64,000 nucleotides of DNA from Ananas comosus (lineage: Eukaryota > Streptophyta > Magnoliopsida > Poales > Bromeliaceae). The DNA lies in the NCBI RefSeq assembly GCF_001540865.1, contig NC_033627.1, positions 2,213,843 through 2,277,842 on the forward strand. The letters are read 5' to 3'. This document shows positions 47,803 through 60,900 of this stretch, one piece after another; within the stretch, counting starts at the first letter, position 1, and every line of letters begins with the position of its first letter. The translations under genes and the position numbers were made by a program. Under the pieces are notes generated by a model. The model worked only from the letters and a program-made list of their open reading frames with translations. It was not told the origin of the DNA and did not search any database.

Positions 47803-49003
47803 GCTGTATATTAGAGAAGGCTAAATCATCTTCTTTTTTTTTTTCTTTTTTTTGTGTGTGTAAAGTTTATAGAAGATTTACGTTAGGCAAAACCATATAG
47901 AGACTTCCTGAACTATACTGTATTTTTGAATGGGTTCCTGAACTATAAAAGCTTTGATTTCAGTACCTAATATTTTATTTAGTTCCTCTACGACAGTGAA
48001 TACTCCATGAATAATGAGAATATTCTGTCGAAATAGTTAGAAACAACACTAAACTTTGATGGAGAGGTGGTGAAATCAGAAGCGACAAAAAGATTAGGCA
48101 TGGAATTAAAATTTTTAAAGTTTGGGTTCCCATTTTAAAATGCATTATATACAGGTAGTTTTTGTACACTTTATCACTGTCTTACAAGATCAATTAGCTT
48201 TATCACAACCAGAAAAGACCAGCTTGATGATGGGGTCGACCTAACTAGTCGATGGTGATCTTCCCGTTGTTCCTACTTCAGTCGCACTGTATATATACAC
48301 AGGTACTATGTACATTCCAGTTGTTCTCTTCTTCCCGTTTTCTTATTTTGTTCCTCTTCCTCCTCGTTCTCTTTCGGAGACAATTAATACAGCAGTTTTC
48401 ATGCTTTCAAATTGCTTGATTGTTAATGCAGGAGTTATTTGGTTTCTGAAGTTTTCAGCTACAATCATGTGGCAGTTCTGAACAAACGGTATGACAATCC
48501 GCTTTCTGTCAGTCCTGCGATGTATTAAATTTGATATCATCGAAGTTGTTGCCCATGTACATGTATGTTCTTTGCAATTGGATAATTTGACTTAAACAAT
48601 GATTATATTTTCCAATTCATAGTAATGGACGTATTGTGCTTGGCTCCTTAGTAGAGCTGTTCCTTTATCCGCCTGTGTGTAGCTTTGAACTTTTTGACAG
48701 AGTAGTGCTAATTGCTGCAACATGAGGAATGAATGTGCTAAAGAATCTCCTTCCATTCCTTCCATTTGTTGAACATTGCATCCATTTTCATAAATTCTTG
48801 TGTTTTTATATAAGGAATGTTTTTGATAGCTATAAAAATACAATTGATAAGTTAGCACATAAATGCCGCATTTTTATTGGCTTTATTGAAGCTTATGTAG
48901 AAATGTTGTTCGGATCAGATTTAGTGTGGGTGTTTTTTTGGGGGGGTAAACAGAGGGAAAAAAAAGGTCCTTTATATTTGTTGAATGTGATAGTAAAGAC
49001 ATG
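47803..49003. other. 3' flank of the TPR gene, no further gene seen
   Basis: T-rich sequence after the stop codon (about 47830-47860) may belong to the TPR 3' UTR. The rest has only short chance open frames. Confidence 0.5.
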
Positions 49004-49270
49004 GTTGCTAAGGGGCAAAAATTGTATGGACATAGTGTCCAAATTTGTATTTTTGGTGATGCTCTGAATGGGCGCCACGTGGCTCGCAGGCATCCATCCC
49101 ACCGCCCCTTTTCCTTCCTCTACTTCTTTCTCTCTCTAACAAAGAATCACATTTTTTTAAGAAAAAAAAGGGACGGTGAGATGGGCGCCTGCGAGCCACG
49201 TGGCGCCTATCCGTCCCCAAAAAATGTTAATTTGGACACAATATCCATACAATTTTTGCCCGTTGCTAAG
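49004..49270. mobile_element. Mutator-type MITE with perfect 9-bp target duplication
   Basis: The element 49013-49261 (249 bp) is flanked by GTTGCTAAG on both sides. Ends are inverted: GGGCAAAAATTGTATGGACA and, at the right, the mirror TATCCATACAATTTTTGCCC. A second inverted pair inside contains GCCACGTGGC, a G-box. A 9-bp duplication and long inverted ends fit MULE-derived MITEs. Confidence 0.88.
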
Positions 49271-50067
49271 CTCTAGGCTCTACTTATTAGTTATTACTCA
49301 GTCCTATCACCATTAGATAGGAAGGGCAATCTTTAGATTTCAGCTGCATTGTTTGTAAAAGGTGTTTGATTTTTATTTCAAGAGAATTTGACTTCACAAC
49401 TATTTTCAAACAAAAGAATTTTGTCAATTGTATCTTTTTCAGTATTCTCTCAACTTCCTTTTTTCTGTTTAAGTTTTTATACTTGGTTATAGTTAAAAAT
49501 TTGTATCAAGTTTAATATCTCTATTCGGTATTAACCATTTATTGACTTAATTTTTTTGTTAAAAGATGGCTAAAGTAATTAAATGTGGTGAAATCACCAA
49601 AAAATTTGACAAACTTTCTAAAATTGTTTTTGACTAAAATTACTTAATTGCAAAGAAAAAAAATTTGAAGTTTAGGTACATCAAACAAAAAAAGAGGAAA
49701 AAAGTTGAAGGGGCCTTTTCAGAATTGTCAATAGTTGAAGGGAACTCTTACACATATTTACCTACTTTTTTTTTTTTTTTGTGGTGCCTATATCCTTCCG
49801 ACACCTGTCCTTTGAAATTTGATAAAAAAGTTGTAGATTTTTAACAGGGCCCAAAATCCACCTAGTAAGATGAGTCGCGAGCATGTGACAGCTAATAACA
49901 CCTTTAAACAAAATATAACTAATACCTCAAAGCTACTTTGAAGTTATTTATCTGTTTATTTTCTTTACTATATCTAAATGATGGTGAGAGTCAATGCCCC
50001 CAAATACCTCTTCCCCAAAACTACACATGATTGATATAGTAACAATAATTAGTAATTCTCCACTGTT

Positions 50068-50088
50068 ACATTATTATTATTATTGTTG

Positions 50089-50130
<42 letters not shown>
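50068..50130. repeat. (ATT)n microsatellite
   Basis: Long run of ATT/TTA units interrupted once by GTTGTC near its left end. Confidence 0.9.
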
Positions 50131-50131
<1 letters not shown>

Positions 50132-50487
50132 GGGTAAGCCGACATGCCGCCCCGTTAACCAAAGGACATGCAGAGCCAGATCTTGGGCATGAGATTACCA
50201 TGTCTAAGTCACATGGAAAGATTCTAGCTAGATCTTTCGCCAGGTTGGTGTATCATTTATGTAAACGTTCATTGTACGTTCCACATTTATTAGGCTCAAT
50301 ATCTTTTTATTAATTATCTTTTTTTTTTGGAGGAGGAGGAGAAGGTTGAGTAAACCAATATTTTTCATTGTAACTGTTGTCGTAACAATATGTTTAAGAA
50401 TAAAATTTATCATCTACAATTTCTGAATTTAGAAATACACTATGCTTGCTTTAATATGAAATAATAATGTTGTAATAAGACCTAGGC

Positions 50488-50692
50488 TGGAATACTATTA
50501 ATAGCATCAAGCATTTGGTACTACTAGGTTTTCGGCCCTTGGATTAAAAAATATACTGTTAGAATGATATAGACCCTCTAGGGTTGAATGGGTTATTGGT
50601 TTAATAGTATAATCTAACTGGTGAAAATAGTCAAAGGGTTAAATCTAACGATGAAAAACTTGATAGCACCAAATGCTTGGTGCTTAGTACTG
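50488..50692. mobile_element. MITE of the CCGTTAGAT family
   Basis: Inverted ends of about 30 bp: GCATCAAGCATTTGGTACTA at the left and, reversed, GCACCAAGCATTTGGTGCTA at the right. The interior contains the family words GGGTTGAATGGGT, AGTATAATCTAA and GAAAATAGTCAAAGGG. Related copies lie at 4020, 28633, 37420 and 50851. Confidence 0.75.
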
Positions 50693-50850
50693 CATGCATA
50701 CGTAAATTAATTGTACTTCTCCTTATTTCACTGATCTTAACAATAAAAAGAATCTATTTGTTTATTTGATCTTAACAATTATATTTGTTTGCCTGTAAAA
50801 TGATTCACTCACTCTTTAACTTCAACCATAATTGTTACAATGAGTCCGGC

Positions 50851-50912
50851 TGGAATACTATCGATAGCACTAAGTATTTGGTGTTATTAAGTTTTTTACC
50901 GTTAGATTTATG
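50851..50912. mobile_element. Truncated end of a CCGTTAGAT-family MITE
   Basis: Only one end is present: GGAATACTATCGATAGCAC, then TTGGTGTTATTAAGTTTT and CCGTTAGATTTA. It matches the left ends of the copies at 4020 and 50488, then stops. Confidence 0.6.
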
Positions 50913-53900
50913 TGATTAAGTTGTAATGAGCAGCTTTAGTAAAAAGTTTGCAAAATTTAATATTCATAGCGCTACTGTGGTAGGGAGCTAAAAAAAAAGC
51001 TTATAAAAATAGTATTTTTAAATATTATTATTCAAATACTGGATTATTGAAGAGTTTTATACCCTATGGTCAAATTAAATAAGTATTAGAGTATGTACAT
51101 GTTGCTGTTATAATGGACCTGAGGCCCAAAGCTGTTTGGAGGCCAATTTCTCCACGCGAGGCAAAATAGAAGATACTTTTTTCACGTGTTACTCATATAA
51201 TTATGTATCAAGTTAATCAAACAAAATGGTTTTATTTTTCTTTATTTAAAATAAAATGATTGGATGTATCTCAAACATCTATTACTCTTTATATAGCTAA
51301 ATCAACATGCAGTTGAATCATGAGTTAACAGAGAAAAAAAAACAAAAAAAAAGAAGCAACAGTTAATTAATTAATTTATATCTTCAATGACTAATTAATT
51401 GATGCTTCGCAATATTAAAAATACTTTAGCCAAACTACATGCACAGTTAATTATACCGTAGACTTTGGTTTTCGTGGAGCAAAAAGATTATGGTAAAGTG
51501 CAATGTACCTGTGTTCATGATATGTTTCTCTCCAAATATTTATTCATAAATTAAATTTAAGCTATCACCCCACACTTTGAACAGAATCAAGATCATGCTG
51601 TAGAAAATCATCTCATCATATACAGTTTTATTATGAGATTGCACAAAATCAATACCATTGAGGCACATTGAAGAATATAAAAAAGTTTTGATTTTCCAAT
51701 AGAGATTGATGCTTGACCAATTATATAATATTTTTTTGTGTTTGTACAAGCATATACAAGAGGGGACAAACTCAAAGCTACTAAGCTGAAATGGACAACC
51801 AAATTAGGTTACAAGTTTATACAACCAAAGCATTTTAAAGGTGCCAAGTAAACCACATTTGATAGGAATTTAGTACCATCAAAATTTTAGAAATATGTTA
51901 AGTTTTCGCTATCAGAAATCGACGCGGGTATAATCGTATTTCTAAAAACGACACTGGTGTAATTGTCAGAAATCGACACTGGTATAATCGTACTTCTAAA
52001 AATCGGTGAATAATGTGTAACTTGGAAAAAAAAAAAAAGAAAAAAGAGGAGACAAGTTGTTTGATTAATTATGCGCGTGTTCGTGACAGTTACAACCCAT
52101 CAATATCAACTTGACATTTTAATGTCCGCAACTAGTTCTCACCTCCCCCCTCCAATTTGCAAGAACAACTTGTGAGTGAGACCTAAAAAGATGGAGGTTT
52201 AGTTGCAACTACCAAAATTCTAGCTTTCCAAGACCCTGCATGCATGATTCATGAACCAAGCCAAAAAAAAGGGCAAAATGAAAATGATACTAAGAAGTTT
52301 CATATTTTGTTAAACAATTGGAGGGGGAATCTGCATACCTACAAACTGATTAATTTATGAGATACCAGTTACTGGCCTAATCAATCTTAATTCCTCCCTT
52401 TTTATATACAAGTTCAAAACTAGTGATTTGGATTATCCACTTCAAATATCTTCCAATTAGCTATTTGTAATAATAGTAAAGGTAGAAAAAAGAAAATATT
52501 GATAAAAAATAAGTTTGACTTCTTTTGGTGGTCTATAAAAATTTGACTTAGCTCTGCTGCAGTTTCTACAATAATATTATTTTAGTGAATCGATTGCAAC
52601 AATCACTGTACATTTTCATTAATATTATCCCCCCATTTGTCTACAACGCACACACATACAAGTTTAAACAAATAGAAAAGAGAAAAAAAAGAAAAGAAAA
52701 GGCTCATTTGAGATCCTCTTAAATAGCAAAGTTTTAGAAGGCTTACATGAGATCTCTTCAATGGCAGAAGCGTCAAGGTTTTACTAAACACGTTATTAAA
52801 GATGCATGCAACTTAAAGCAAAATTTATCAAACACGTTATTAAAGATGCGTGCAACTTAAAGTAGAAGTAGAAGCCAGGTCAATTGAACTCTCTCGCTCA
52901 ACTATAAGTGTTTTTCAAAAATCTTTCACTTCCTTAAAAAAAAAACCTCCCTTTATGTTATAATCTGCAAGTACGCAACCTCGGACAAAGAGGACGACGA
53001 ATGGCGACGACCGAGGAGTTCTTTCGCTTAACGGTCATAATCTAATCTCAAACATTTTGTAAGAGTCACTTGCCCCCACCTAAATCTTTCTCCCGAATCT
53101 CGATCCGGATCTAAATTGTTGCCTCCGATGCGCCAAACACATATTTCAAGCACACGCAAAATGCTCTAACTAAGGTTTGCAATTAATCTCACTTTTGAAT
53201 CTGATTGAATCAGCACTTCACTGACCAACTTCTATTATAAAAAGAGAAATCTACAAGACCTTCCCTTTCAAAGCGGAGAACAAACATTGTTTCATTAGAA
53301 ATTACATTTCAATATCCATTAAATTGATCCAAAGTCAGCGTGATATGATTAATTTAATCTGGTTGCTGAATATAATAAGGTGGATATATTTCTCCATAAT
53401 TTAAGGTCAATCATTGATAGTAATTAAAATGTGATATTCGATAAAACGAGTTGCTTAACGCAATACCAAAATAAAAGAAAGGTGTGCTTTGTACCACCAC
53501 TATTATTGTATACTCCTGATATGCTGACATGCTAATGTGTAGCGTGCAAATTAAAATTATGACTTCATATGAAATTGCACGTTGATTGCATTACATGCGG
53601 TGAGCAAATACAACACGAAAATGTTCTATTTGTTTTGATAGTTGATACCAATGAATCGATTAAGAAATATTTTGTGCAGTTTCACTGAAAAACTAAGAAA
53701 TATAGAGTTATATTTCGCTCCAACTCTTTTTGACCCAACGAAATTAATCAGCCTTCAATATCAAAAGGATCCTAACTTGTTCAGTATAGATCAACATCCT
53801 TTCTCTTTCATAAGCAGAGAAAAAACGCATACTAGTTACTGGGTCGCTTTTCTATGGGACCAAAGCATTTATCCTCGTGGAATCCGAAGATCCTAATCCA

Positions 53901-53923
53901 AACATATGACAACTTTGCTTACC

Positions 53924-54080
53924 ACCGATCGGACTTAGCACAAGTAGCAAAAAATTTGATGATTGGTATCAGAGGTTTTAAGTTCAAATTTCAGTTTCTT
54001 CACATTTTTAGTTTAATTTATTTCTAAAAATAAAATACACGAAACAGATAACGTGCTAGTTTTTTCTAAAAAGAAAAATA
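53924..54080 (+). mobile_element. tRNA-derived SINE, diverged copy
   Basis: Starts ACCGATCGGAC, with the A-box region AGCACAAGTAGCAAA, the B-box region GAGGTTTTAAGTTCAAATT, the body word TTTATTTCTAAAAATAAAATACACGAA in broken form, and an A-rich end. The 3' hairpin is degraded. No clear target duplication, so it is probably old. Confidence 0.7.
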
Positions 54081-54515
54081 ATAACAACAAATACGAAGTA
54101 AGGCTCCAACCTTCCAAAACCAAAAAAAAAAAAAAAAAATATCCCACCAGCACAACTGGTCAAATAGTTGAGCTTCAATTCTTGGCCCAAATCCTAATTT
54201 CCACAACTCTCTCTCTCCATCTTTAAAAAATAATTTAAAAATATTATCAGATATATCCATATATTTCTGGATTTCATATCAGCCACTCATTTCATCTCGC
54301 ATATTATACAAGTCTCCTACTAAAATATTGTAGTTATGCACTGTTGATAAGCCCGCGTACTTAGTGTGAAAGACTCTAATTAATTTATATATAAAGATTA
54401 AAATATTCATGTGGTTGCTAATATATTAATGGGTCATAGAAAATCTCTTATTATATCGAAATTGAAAATATAAGGCACACTGTGCATTTACTAGTTTTCT
54501 ATAGAAATAAAAAAT

Positions 54516-54876
54516 AGAAAAAACTTCAAATGTCATTATTCCCGTGGTTTCACACTTTCTCACTTTAATATCCTGTGGTCTAAAGTATATCAATTTAGTG
54601 TCATGTGGTTTTATTTTTATTTTTTTATTATCGATTCCACTAATTTTTTTTATTAAATCAGTGACAAAGTTAAAATTAAAAAATAGTAAAGTGAATATTC
54701 GATAAACTTAGGTGGAGTATCTGAAGTTTTTGTATATAATTTAATAAAATATTAACAGAAAAACTGACGAAAAAATAAAAATAAAACCACAGAACACTAA
54801 CTTGATATACTTTAAATCACATGATATAAAAATGAGAAAGTGCGAACCTACAAGGATTGTATGTGAAGTTTACCCT
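54516..54876. mobile_element. Long-TIR fold-back MITE (copy A)
   Basis: Nearly the whole 360 bp is a fold-back: the left half (AACTTCAAATGTCATTATTCC, CGTGGTTTCACACTTTC, ATCAATTTAGT) is mirrored by the right half (ACTAACTTGATAT, GAGAAAGTGCGAACC, GTGAAGTTTACCC). Flanked by A-rich AAAAAATA on both sides. Same family as the element in EIN2 intron 1. Confidence 0.75.
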
Positions 54877-55144
54877 AAAAAATAAGCAGAGCCAATAAGC
54901 GTTTGGGCATGTGCCCACTCGGGCCCACACAGGCCCACTCCCGCCACTGCTTATATATCTCCTATCCGTTTCTTATCCTTGGACAGAGTGTACCAAGTCA
55001 GCTGTGGACCACCTAAGAAATCTACTCTCCATCCTATTTATTCTTGAAATTCTCTCAATTTTACCAAAAATAACTTTCCAAATCCACAAAACCAACTGAT
55101 TTTTAACCCTTCTGTTTTATTAAGAACAAAGAAATTAAATTTAT
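54877..55144. other. Short spacer, nothing recognised
   Basis: About 270 bp between two MITEs. A small open frame at 54911-55099 has no recognisable features. Confidence 0.4.
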
Positions 55145-55640
55145 AGGTAAATTATACTTTTGGTCCTCAAAGTATAAGACGCATGATATTTTAGTTCTTA
55201 AACTTTAATTTAATATAATTTATGGCTCAAACTTTATAACTTATTATAATTAAGTCTCGCAACTCATTTTATTTGGCTAAATATTTATAAATCACTAATT
55301 GGAGATGATGTAGCCTTTTAATTATTTTTTTTGAGAGAAAGGTAGCTACCCGCTTCGTTTACTTCATTTATAAATAAAATAAACTGGAAATGTGAATCAG
55401 CTAGGATTCGAACTTGGGTCTTGAGTACCAACTAGCTTTTTAATTATTATCACATCATCTGTCGCAAAACTGCTATATCACTTTCACATCAGCGACACAT
55501 TATTTATTAGCCAGCTAATTAGTCTGTATGACTTGATTACAATAATTCAAAAAATTCGAGCTAAAAATTATAATAAATTAAAATTTAAGAGCTAAAATAT
55601 TATGTGCCTCATAGTTTGAGGGCCAAAAGCAAACCTTATC
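55145..55640. mobile_element. MITE with a SINE nested inside
   Basis: Inverted ends: GGTAAATTATACTTTTGGTCC with CAAAGTATAAGACGCATGAT at the left, mirrored by ATTATGTGCCTCATAGTTTG and GGCCAAAAGCAAACC at the right. The centre is interrupted by a SINE fragment (55327-55437) with its own target duplication, so the SINE came later. Confidence 0.75.
55316..55448 (-). mobile_element. 5'-truncated SINE inside a MITE, 11-bp target duplication
   Basis: TTTTAATTATT flanks the copy on both sides (55316-55326 and 55438-55448). On the minus strand it begins near the B box (AAGTTCGAATCCTAGC), lacks the A box, and keeps the body with GTTTATTTTATTT and the GGTAGC hairpin, ending in oligo(A). 5' truncation is typical of reverse transcription from the 3' end. 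Confidence 0.85.
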
Positions 55641-56689
55641 CAAATTTACACTAAATCAATTAACTGTTCCACTCCAAAACAATAGCTGTCAATATCACCA
55701 CCCATCCTTAAGATGTTCGCAGATTACTCATGACTATCATAGTAAAACCTGGACCAAAATATTTTTATTTTACTTTTAATCTGGGATGATAGTTAGTTTT
55801 TATTTTTCATATTTATCGTAATTTAATATGCGTTGTTAAATCTTAATTTGCACCGTTTCGCTTCGTTTATTTTTTTAAAAAAATAAATTTAGTTGAAAAT
55901 ATAAATTAATTAAAATTTTTAATTATTAAATTTTTTTTCACTTGCGTCAGAAATGGTAAGTAATTTGCAATGTTACGGACAATTAAAAAAAAGGGCGATT
56001 TGGCACCGTCCACGGGCGCGATCACGGGTTGTTGCGTCGGTCTCACCGATCTGACCCTCCACTTTCCGCTAACCCGAAACGCGCACACACATACATATGC
56101 TTCCGTTATTTTAATCACTTTATTGATTGATAATAACAATAATAATTAATATTTAATTTAATTAACATTTTATTTAAAAAATTGAATTAAATTAAATTTT
56201 ACTACATTATTATTAGTGTACAATAATTTACTACTGTGACGAGTTTCCGTGTTGGTTTCGCACATGGAAGCGGACTCTGTATGTCCTATTATATGATTGA
56301 GCATCGTCGGCTTCTCGGAATCAGTGGCCATCCATGGCCCAACCGGTGGATCAGAACGGGCCGAGGTGGGCCACGTGGCTCGCCACCATTTGCGGGCTGG
56401 TTACTCCCAGCACCCGGTGTATCCGTACTAGCTATGCACCGGTGGCACATTTCAAGATAAAAATGTTTAGGTAGATATAATTTATTGTATTTTAAGAATC
56501 TATGTATGAAAAAACCAAAAAAAAAATTTTTTTTTCGAAATTTATAATTTTCAATATATTGAATTTTTCAATGTTGTAATGTGGTTCATGATATGTACGG
56601 CACCGGGAGTAGGGAATAGTGTGTCGGATTAAGGAGCTCAGAATTTTCCCGAAAATAGTAAATAATAAAGTAAAAAAAAAAAAAAGCCT
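55641..56689. other. EIN2 upstream region
   Basis: AT-rich, with one GC-rich block (about 56220-56460) containing GCCACGTGGC and an open frame of 74 codons with no recognised relative. It probably holds the EIN2 promoter; no single core element stands out. Confidence 0.45.
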
Positions 56690-57924
56690 TAGCTAGTTGA
56701 GGCTGCTTCTTCTTCTTCTCAATCCTCTTCTTCCCCTTTTGAGGGTTCTTCTTCTTCTTCTTCTTCTTCTTCTTCTCCTGAGATTGGAGTGGGAAAAAGG
56801 AAAATTTCCCAAATCAAATCTCACAGTTCGTGGTGGAGATCGCTTGCTTTGATCTCCAGCTCGTAGTGTCTCTTGTGGGATTTCTCTTTGGCTTAGATAG
56901 GAACATAGAGTTTGATTTGTGGCGCTACTAACTCAAGGTATGCTTCACAATCTTGGATCTTTTTTGATCTGTTGATGTAGTTTTTGTGCGATCCATGGTG
57001 TTTTCGAGCTCAAAATTGCTTTTTGATGGGTTTGTGCGGAGTAATATGATCAATCGGAGATGCGAGAGAGGTAAAAATAGGGTTGGGTTGGGTTGGGTTG
57101 GGTTGGGTTGGGTTTGGTTTGACTCAGTTAGTGGGGACTGCTGCTTAGATTAGATCTTTTTGTTTATAACCTGTATCGTTTTGTTTCCTATGATTCAGTG
57201 ATTAGAGTGGTAGATATCTACATGTTCCTCTTTTACTTCCTTCTTTTATTGATAAATGAGTAAAGTGCCTTGTAGATCAAGCATTAAAGAGGCAATTTCA
57301 AATGGTATGGGTTCCAAATTAAATACTAATGTAGTGCAAAGGATTACTAATGTAGTGCATAAGATTATACTTGCTAAAAGGTCCCTTTCCCCCATGGATT
57401 TAGTTCAATTAGTCACATGTTGATCATTGATCTTATTGCAGGTTGATTGGAGTTTGTGATACTTGTGGGCGCTACTTGGCGCCCAAGATCAAATCTAATA
57501 GGCTAGGCTGAAAAAGCTAACTCTCCTGAACTTCTGGTCTAACTCTGGGAAGATTTTGGGATAACTAAGACATATATATTTCTGGTAGAAGAAGAATAAG
57601 AAATGTAATTTACTGTACAAGAAAATTCTATTTGATGCAGTGTGGCAGAGCCTTTTCAGTTGACCTTCTAAGGTTTCTGTTGTCTGTGAGGAGCTTTGGA
57701 AGTTTGTGGTGCTGATAAAGAAGCCGTGATATTGAGCTTTCCTGAAGTACAAAATATTTTTGCTCTTCTTGATTTCCTTTGAGATCATGGATGGTTGACC
57801 TCAAAATGTTTGAATTGGCGGATGATCCTTAGTTCTTTGGGCAATCAAATACCCTGCGCCACTCTCTGCTTATTTACTGGAATATCGCCTTGTATTATCG
57901 TTTCTCCAGTGAAATAGTGAAGAA
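56690..57924 (+). promoter_or_regulatory. EIN2: EIN2 5' leader with intron and upstream ORFs
   Basis: A CTT-rich stretch (56705-56775) leads into a leader exon ending ACTCAAG|GTATGC at 56937. A matching acceptor (TTATTGCAG) is at 57441, so a 504-bp leader intron is likely. Downstream, before the main ATG at 57925, are an ATG-TAA at 57603, a 26-codon uORF at 57635-57715, a 3-codon uORF at 57787-57798 and a 13-codon uORF at 57791-57832. They could damp or regulate EIN2 translation. The transcription start is not defined; a second leader intron could remove some uORFs. Confidence 0.65.
57082..57112. repeat. (GGGTT)n repeat in the EIN2 leader intron
   Basis: Six GGGTT units in a row. It resembles telomere-like sequence only superficially; the plant telomere unit is TTTAGGG. 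Confidence 0.85.
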
Positions 57925-60900
57925 ATGGAAACTTTTACGGCTCCTGTCGCTGCAAAGCCTTATCTTTTCCCTTCTCTTGGACCCGCCCTAATGATCTCTA
58001 TGGGGTATATCGACCTTGGGAAGTGGGTGGCAGCTGTCGATGGTGGGGTGCGTTTTGGATATGATCTTGTGCTACCAGTGCTCTTTTTCAACTTCACTGC
58101 AATTTTGTGCCAGTACCTCGCAACTTGTATCGGCATGGTCACTGGAAAAAATCTTGCAGAGGTAACTTTTGGCCCTTTTTCTCTTTTATTCTACATAATG
58201 TGTTGTTTCTGAAACCTGTGATTCGAAGCAACAGATCTCCTTATCATTGCTGAGTGAAAATTTGGGAAAATTTTGTTTTGGTGCTATGGAAGATGAAATC
58301 GTTCATCTTCCGAGTGTCATTGTGCCAATATGGGGAGGAGTCTTGAATTGGTCTAAAGAGGACTACTTTGAAACATTGCAACCTCTCTTGTTCACTTCTT
58401 AAAAGAGGATTTGGAATGAACACACTCCAACAGAATTATCTGCTGCTAAGTCCCGGAATGGAAGCTAAAGTGCTGCTGTATTAAATTAAGGGTAAACTTC
58501 AAATACCACCCCTGTGGTTTCGCACTTTCTTATTTTAGTACCCTGTGGTTTAAAGTGTATCAATTTAGTACCATGTGGTTTCATTTTTTTTCTTTTCGTC
58601 AGCTCCTCCGTTAACATTTTGTTAAATTATATACTAAAAACTTTAGATACCCCAACTAGGTTTATCGAATATTCACTTTAATACCTTTTAGTTTTAACTT
58701 TGTCATTGATTTAACCAAAAAAAATTAGTGGAGGAGATAATAAAAAGAGAAAAATGAAATCACGGAGTACTAAATTGATACACTTTAAACCATAGGATAC
58801 TAACATAAAAAAAGTGCAAAACCACAGGGATGGTATTTGAAGTTTTCTCTAAAATTAACTATTTTTTGTCCATTCAAAGCATAGATATCTAGCGTTTGGA
58901 ATCCCAATATTTCATATTATTTATATTAACGAGCACAATTTGCTCTGGTGCTGCCATGATATTAGTTTAGATTATTAAATGCCTTGTACATGGATGTGCT
59001 AAAATTCTGGTGCAATCTATTTGTCGTATGGAGCAGATGTGCAGTGAGGAGTATTCCAGATCATCGTGCATACTTTTGGGAGTTCAAGCAGAGCTGTCCA
59101 TGATTACTTCGGACCTTACAATGGTAAATTATGTGCTTCACTACTATGATATGCTACCCTTTGCTTGCTTCATTTTTGTGGCCCAGAAAACTTCAAATAT
59201 CTTTGTTGACATGAGAGCACCTTTTCTAAAAATTTCAGATTTTGGGCATTGCACACGGATTAAATCTACTGTTTGATATTGACCTCATCACGTGCATCTG
59301 TTTTGCTAGTGTTGCTGCTATATTCCTTCCTCACTTTATTACCACCTTGGTAAGTTCTTACTTTTCTTTAACATTTGTCCACACAGCAGCTGAATAAATG
59401 ATGCTTCTTCCTTGTTTCTACATGCTTAAGCTGCAGGACAACCAGGTCGCAGAAGCACTGTATGTTGGAATAGCAGGCTTTGCTCTGTTATGTTATGTTT
59501 TTGGAGTACTAGTTAGTCAGCCAGAAATTCCCCTGGTAATGAATGTTATTTTCCCTAAATTGAGTGGGGAGAGTGCATACTCCTTGATGGCTCTTCTTGG
59601 CGCAAATATAATGGCACACAACTTTTACATCCATTCTGCAGTCGTACAGGTAAAAGTTATAATAATTCTTATTTGGCTTATGAGATTGAACTTGTGCTAT
59701 AAATCAAACTCCCGAAATTCTTTTACTTGGCATTAGTTACATTCATTGTAGCTGCCTGTGCTTGTCAAAATATTTGTGGTTCTAAGGTTTCGGTGGCATT
59801 CTTTGTGCATGCTATATGTTAGTTAACTTTGATTCACCACAAGCTACTCATAGCTGCATATAGATAGTTCCTTGCCGGAGGAGGTCTGGTAAGAACGTGC
59901 CATCCTCTTATTGTATTTGAGCACAACTAGTTATAATGTAATATTTGGAGCTTTTTTGCCTTTGCCATCTGATGTCAATCTCTATGGCCACATATGATTA
60001 CACCATTGACGAATGTTTCAACTAGGAGTATAAACCTTTTCAAAGTGGAATTTGGATGAACATCAGAAATATGCTGCTACAACTTAATAATTCAGACTTA
60101 GATAAGTTTTCTTGATTTCTCTTCTAAATATTTTAAGGTTGTGTTTAGATGCTGCCGGTTTAAACTTGAGATAATTTAGTCACATCTAGAGTTGCTTTAA
60201 GAAGCTTCTTTTATTCAGTTACTCAGCTGCACTCAACTTGCAATGCATTTGCCAAACTACTGTTTCTCTGTGTATTTTCAGTAGATAGCCTCTTACTTTA
60301 CTTCTTTTTCATTATGAACTAACCATCTGATAAACGAGTGGGTGTTAGTGCTTATTTTTTCTTTCTGTCCTTTTAAGTGTTTTAGTCATCCATGGAAGTT
60401 TCTAGTAATAATCTTTGGCATGTAAGTAATCAAAGCCCTGATATCACAACTTACAAGCGTGAATGATGTAAAATTTGCAAATTGTTTTATGCTTGTCGTT
60501 GCAATTCTAAATTGTTCCTTACTATCACTGCTTTGACTAATAACTTCTCTATTTGCTCTGTTACATTCTATTATGCTAAATGCCTCTTCAGAATTCTATA
60601 GATTTTCTAATGAAAAGTTTTAATTTTTTTTTCACAGCAGCAGAGAAAACCCGATACTGTTGCTATCGGCGCCTTGTTTAATGATCACTTATTTGCTATC
60701 TTATTTATATTTACTGGCGTTTTTCTGGTGAATTATGTACTGATGAACTCAGCAGCAGCTGTTTCCAGCAGTGCAGAAGTTCTGCTCAGTTTTCAGGATG
60801 TTTTTTTGCTGATGGACCAGGTTCAGGATACTTTCTTTTCGAGTATTAGTTTCGTACAGCATGTTTTGCACTTGCATTAAGTGCTTCATTGGATAACCCA

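Larger units (their letters stand above)
49271..53920. other. Gene-poor spacer with simple repeats and MITE remnants
   Basis: Contains an ATT repeat at 50068-50130, a MITE at 50488-50692, a second MITE end at 50851-50912, and a short direct repeat at about 51908-52015 (AGAAATCGAC...GGTATAATCGTA twice). An 84-codon frame at 53642-53896 has no relative I recognise. No gene can be supported. Confidence 0.55.

Noticed and set aside
53642..53896. 84-codon plus-strand frame, considered as a plastid-derived fragment
   Set aside because: The peptide looks protein-like, but I could not match it to any plastid or nuclear gene and found no continuation.
57082..57112. Interstitial telomere repeat
   Set aside because: The unit is GGGTT, not the plant TTTAGGG, and there are only six copies.
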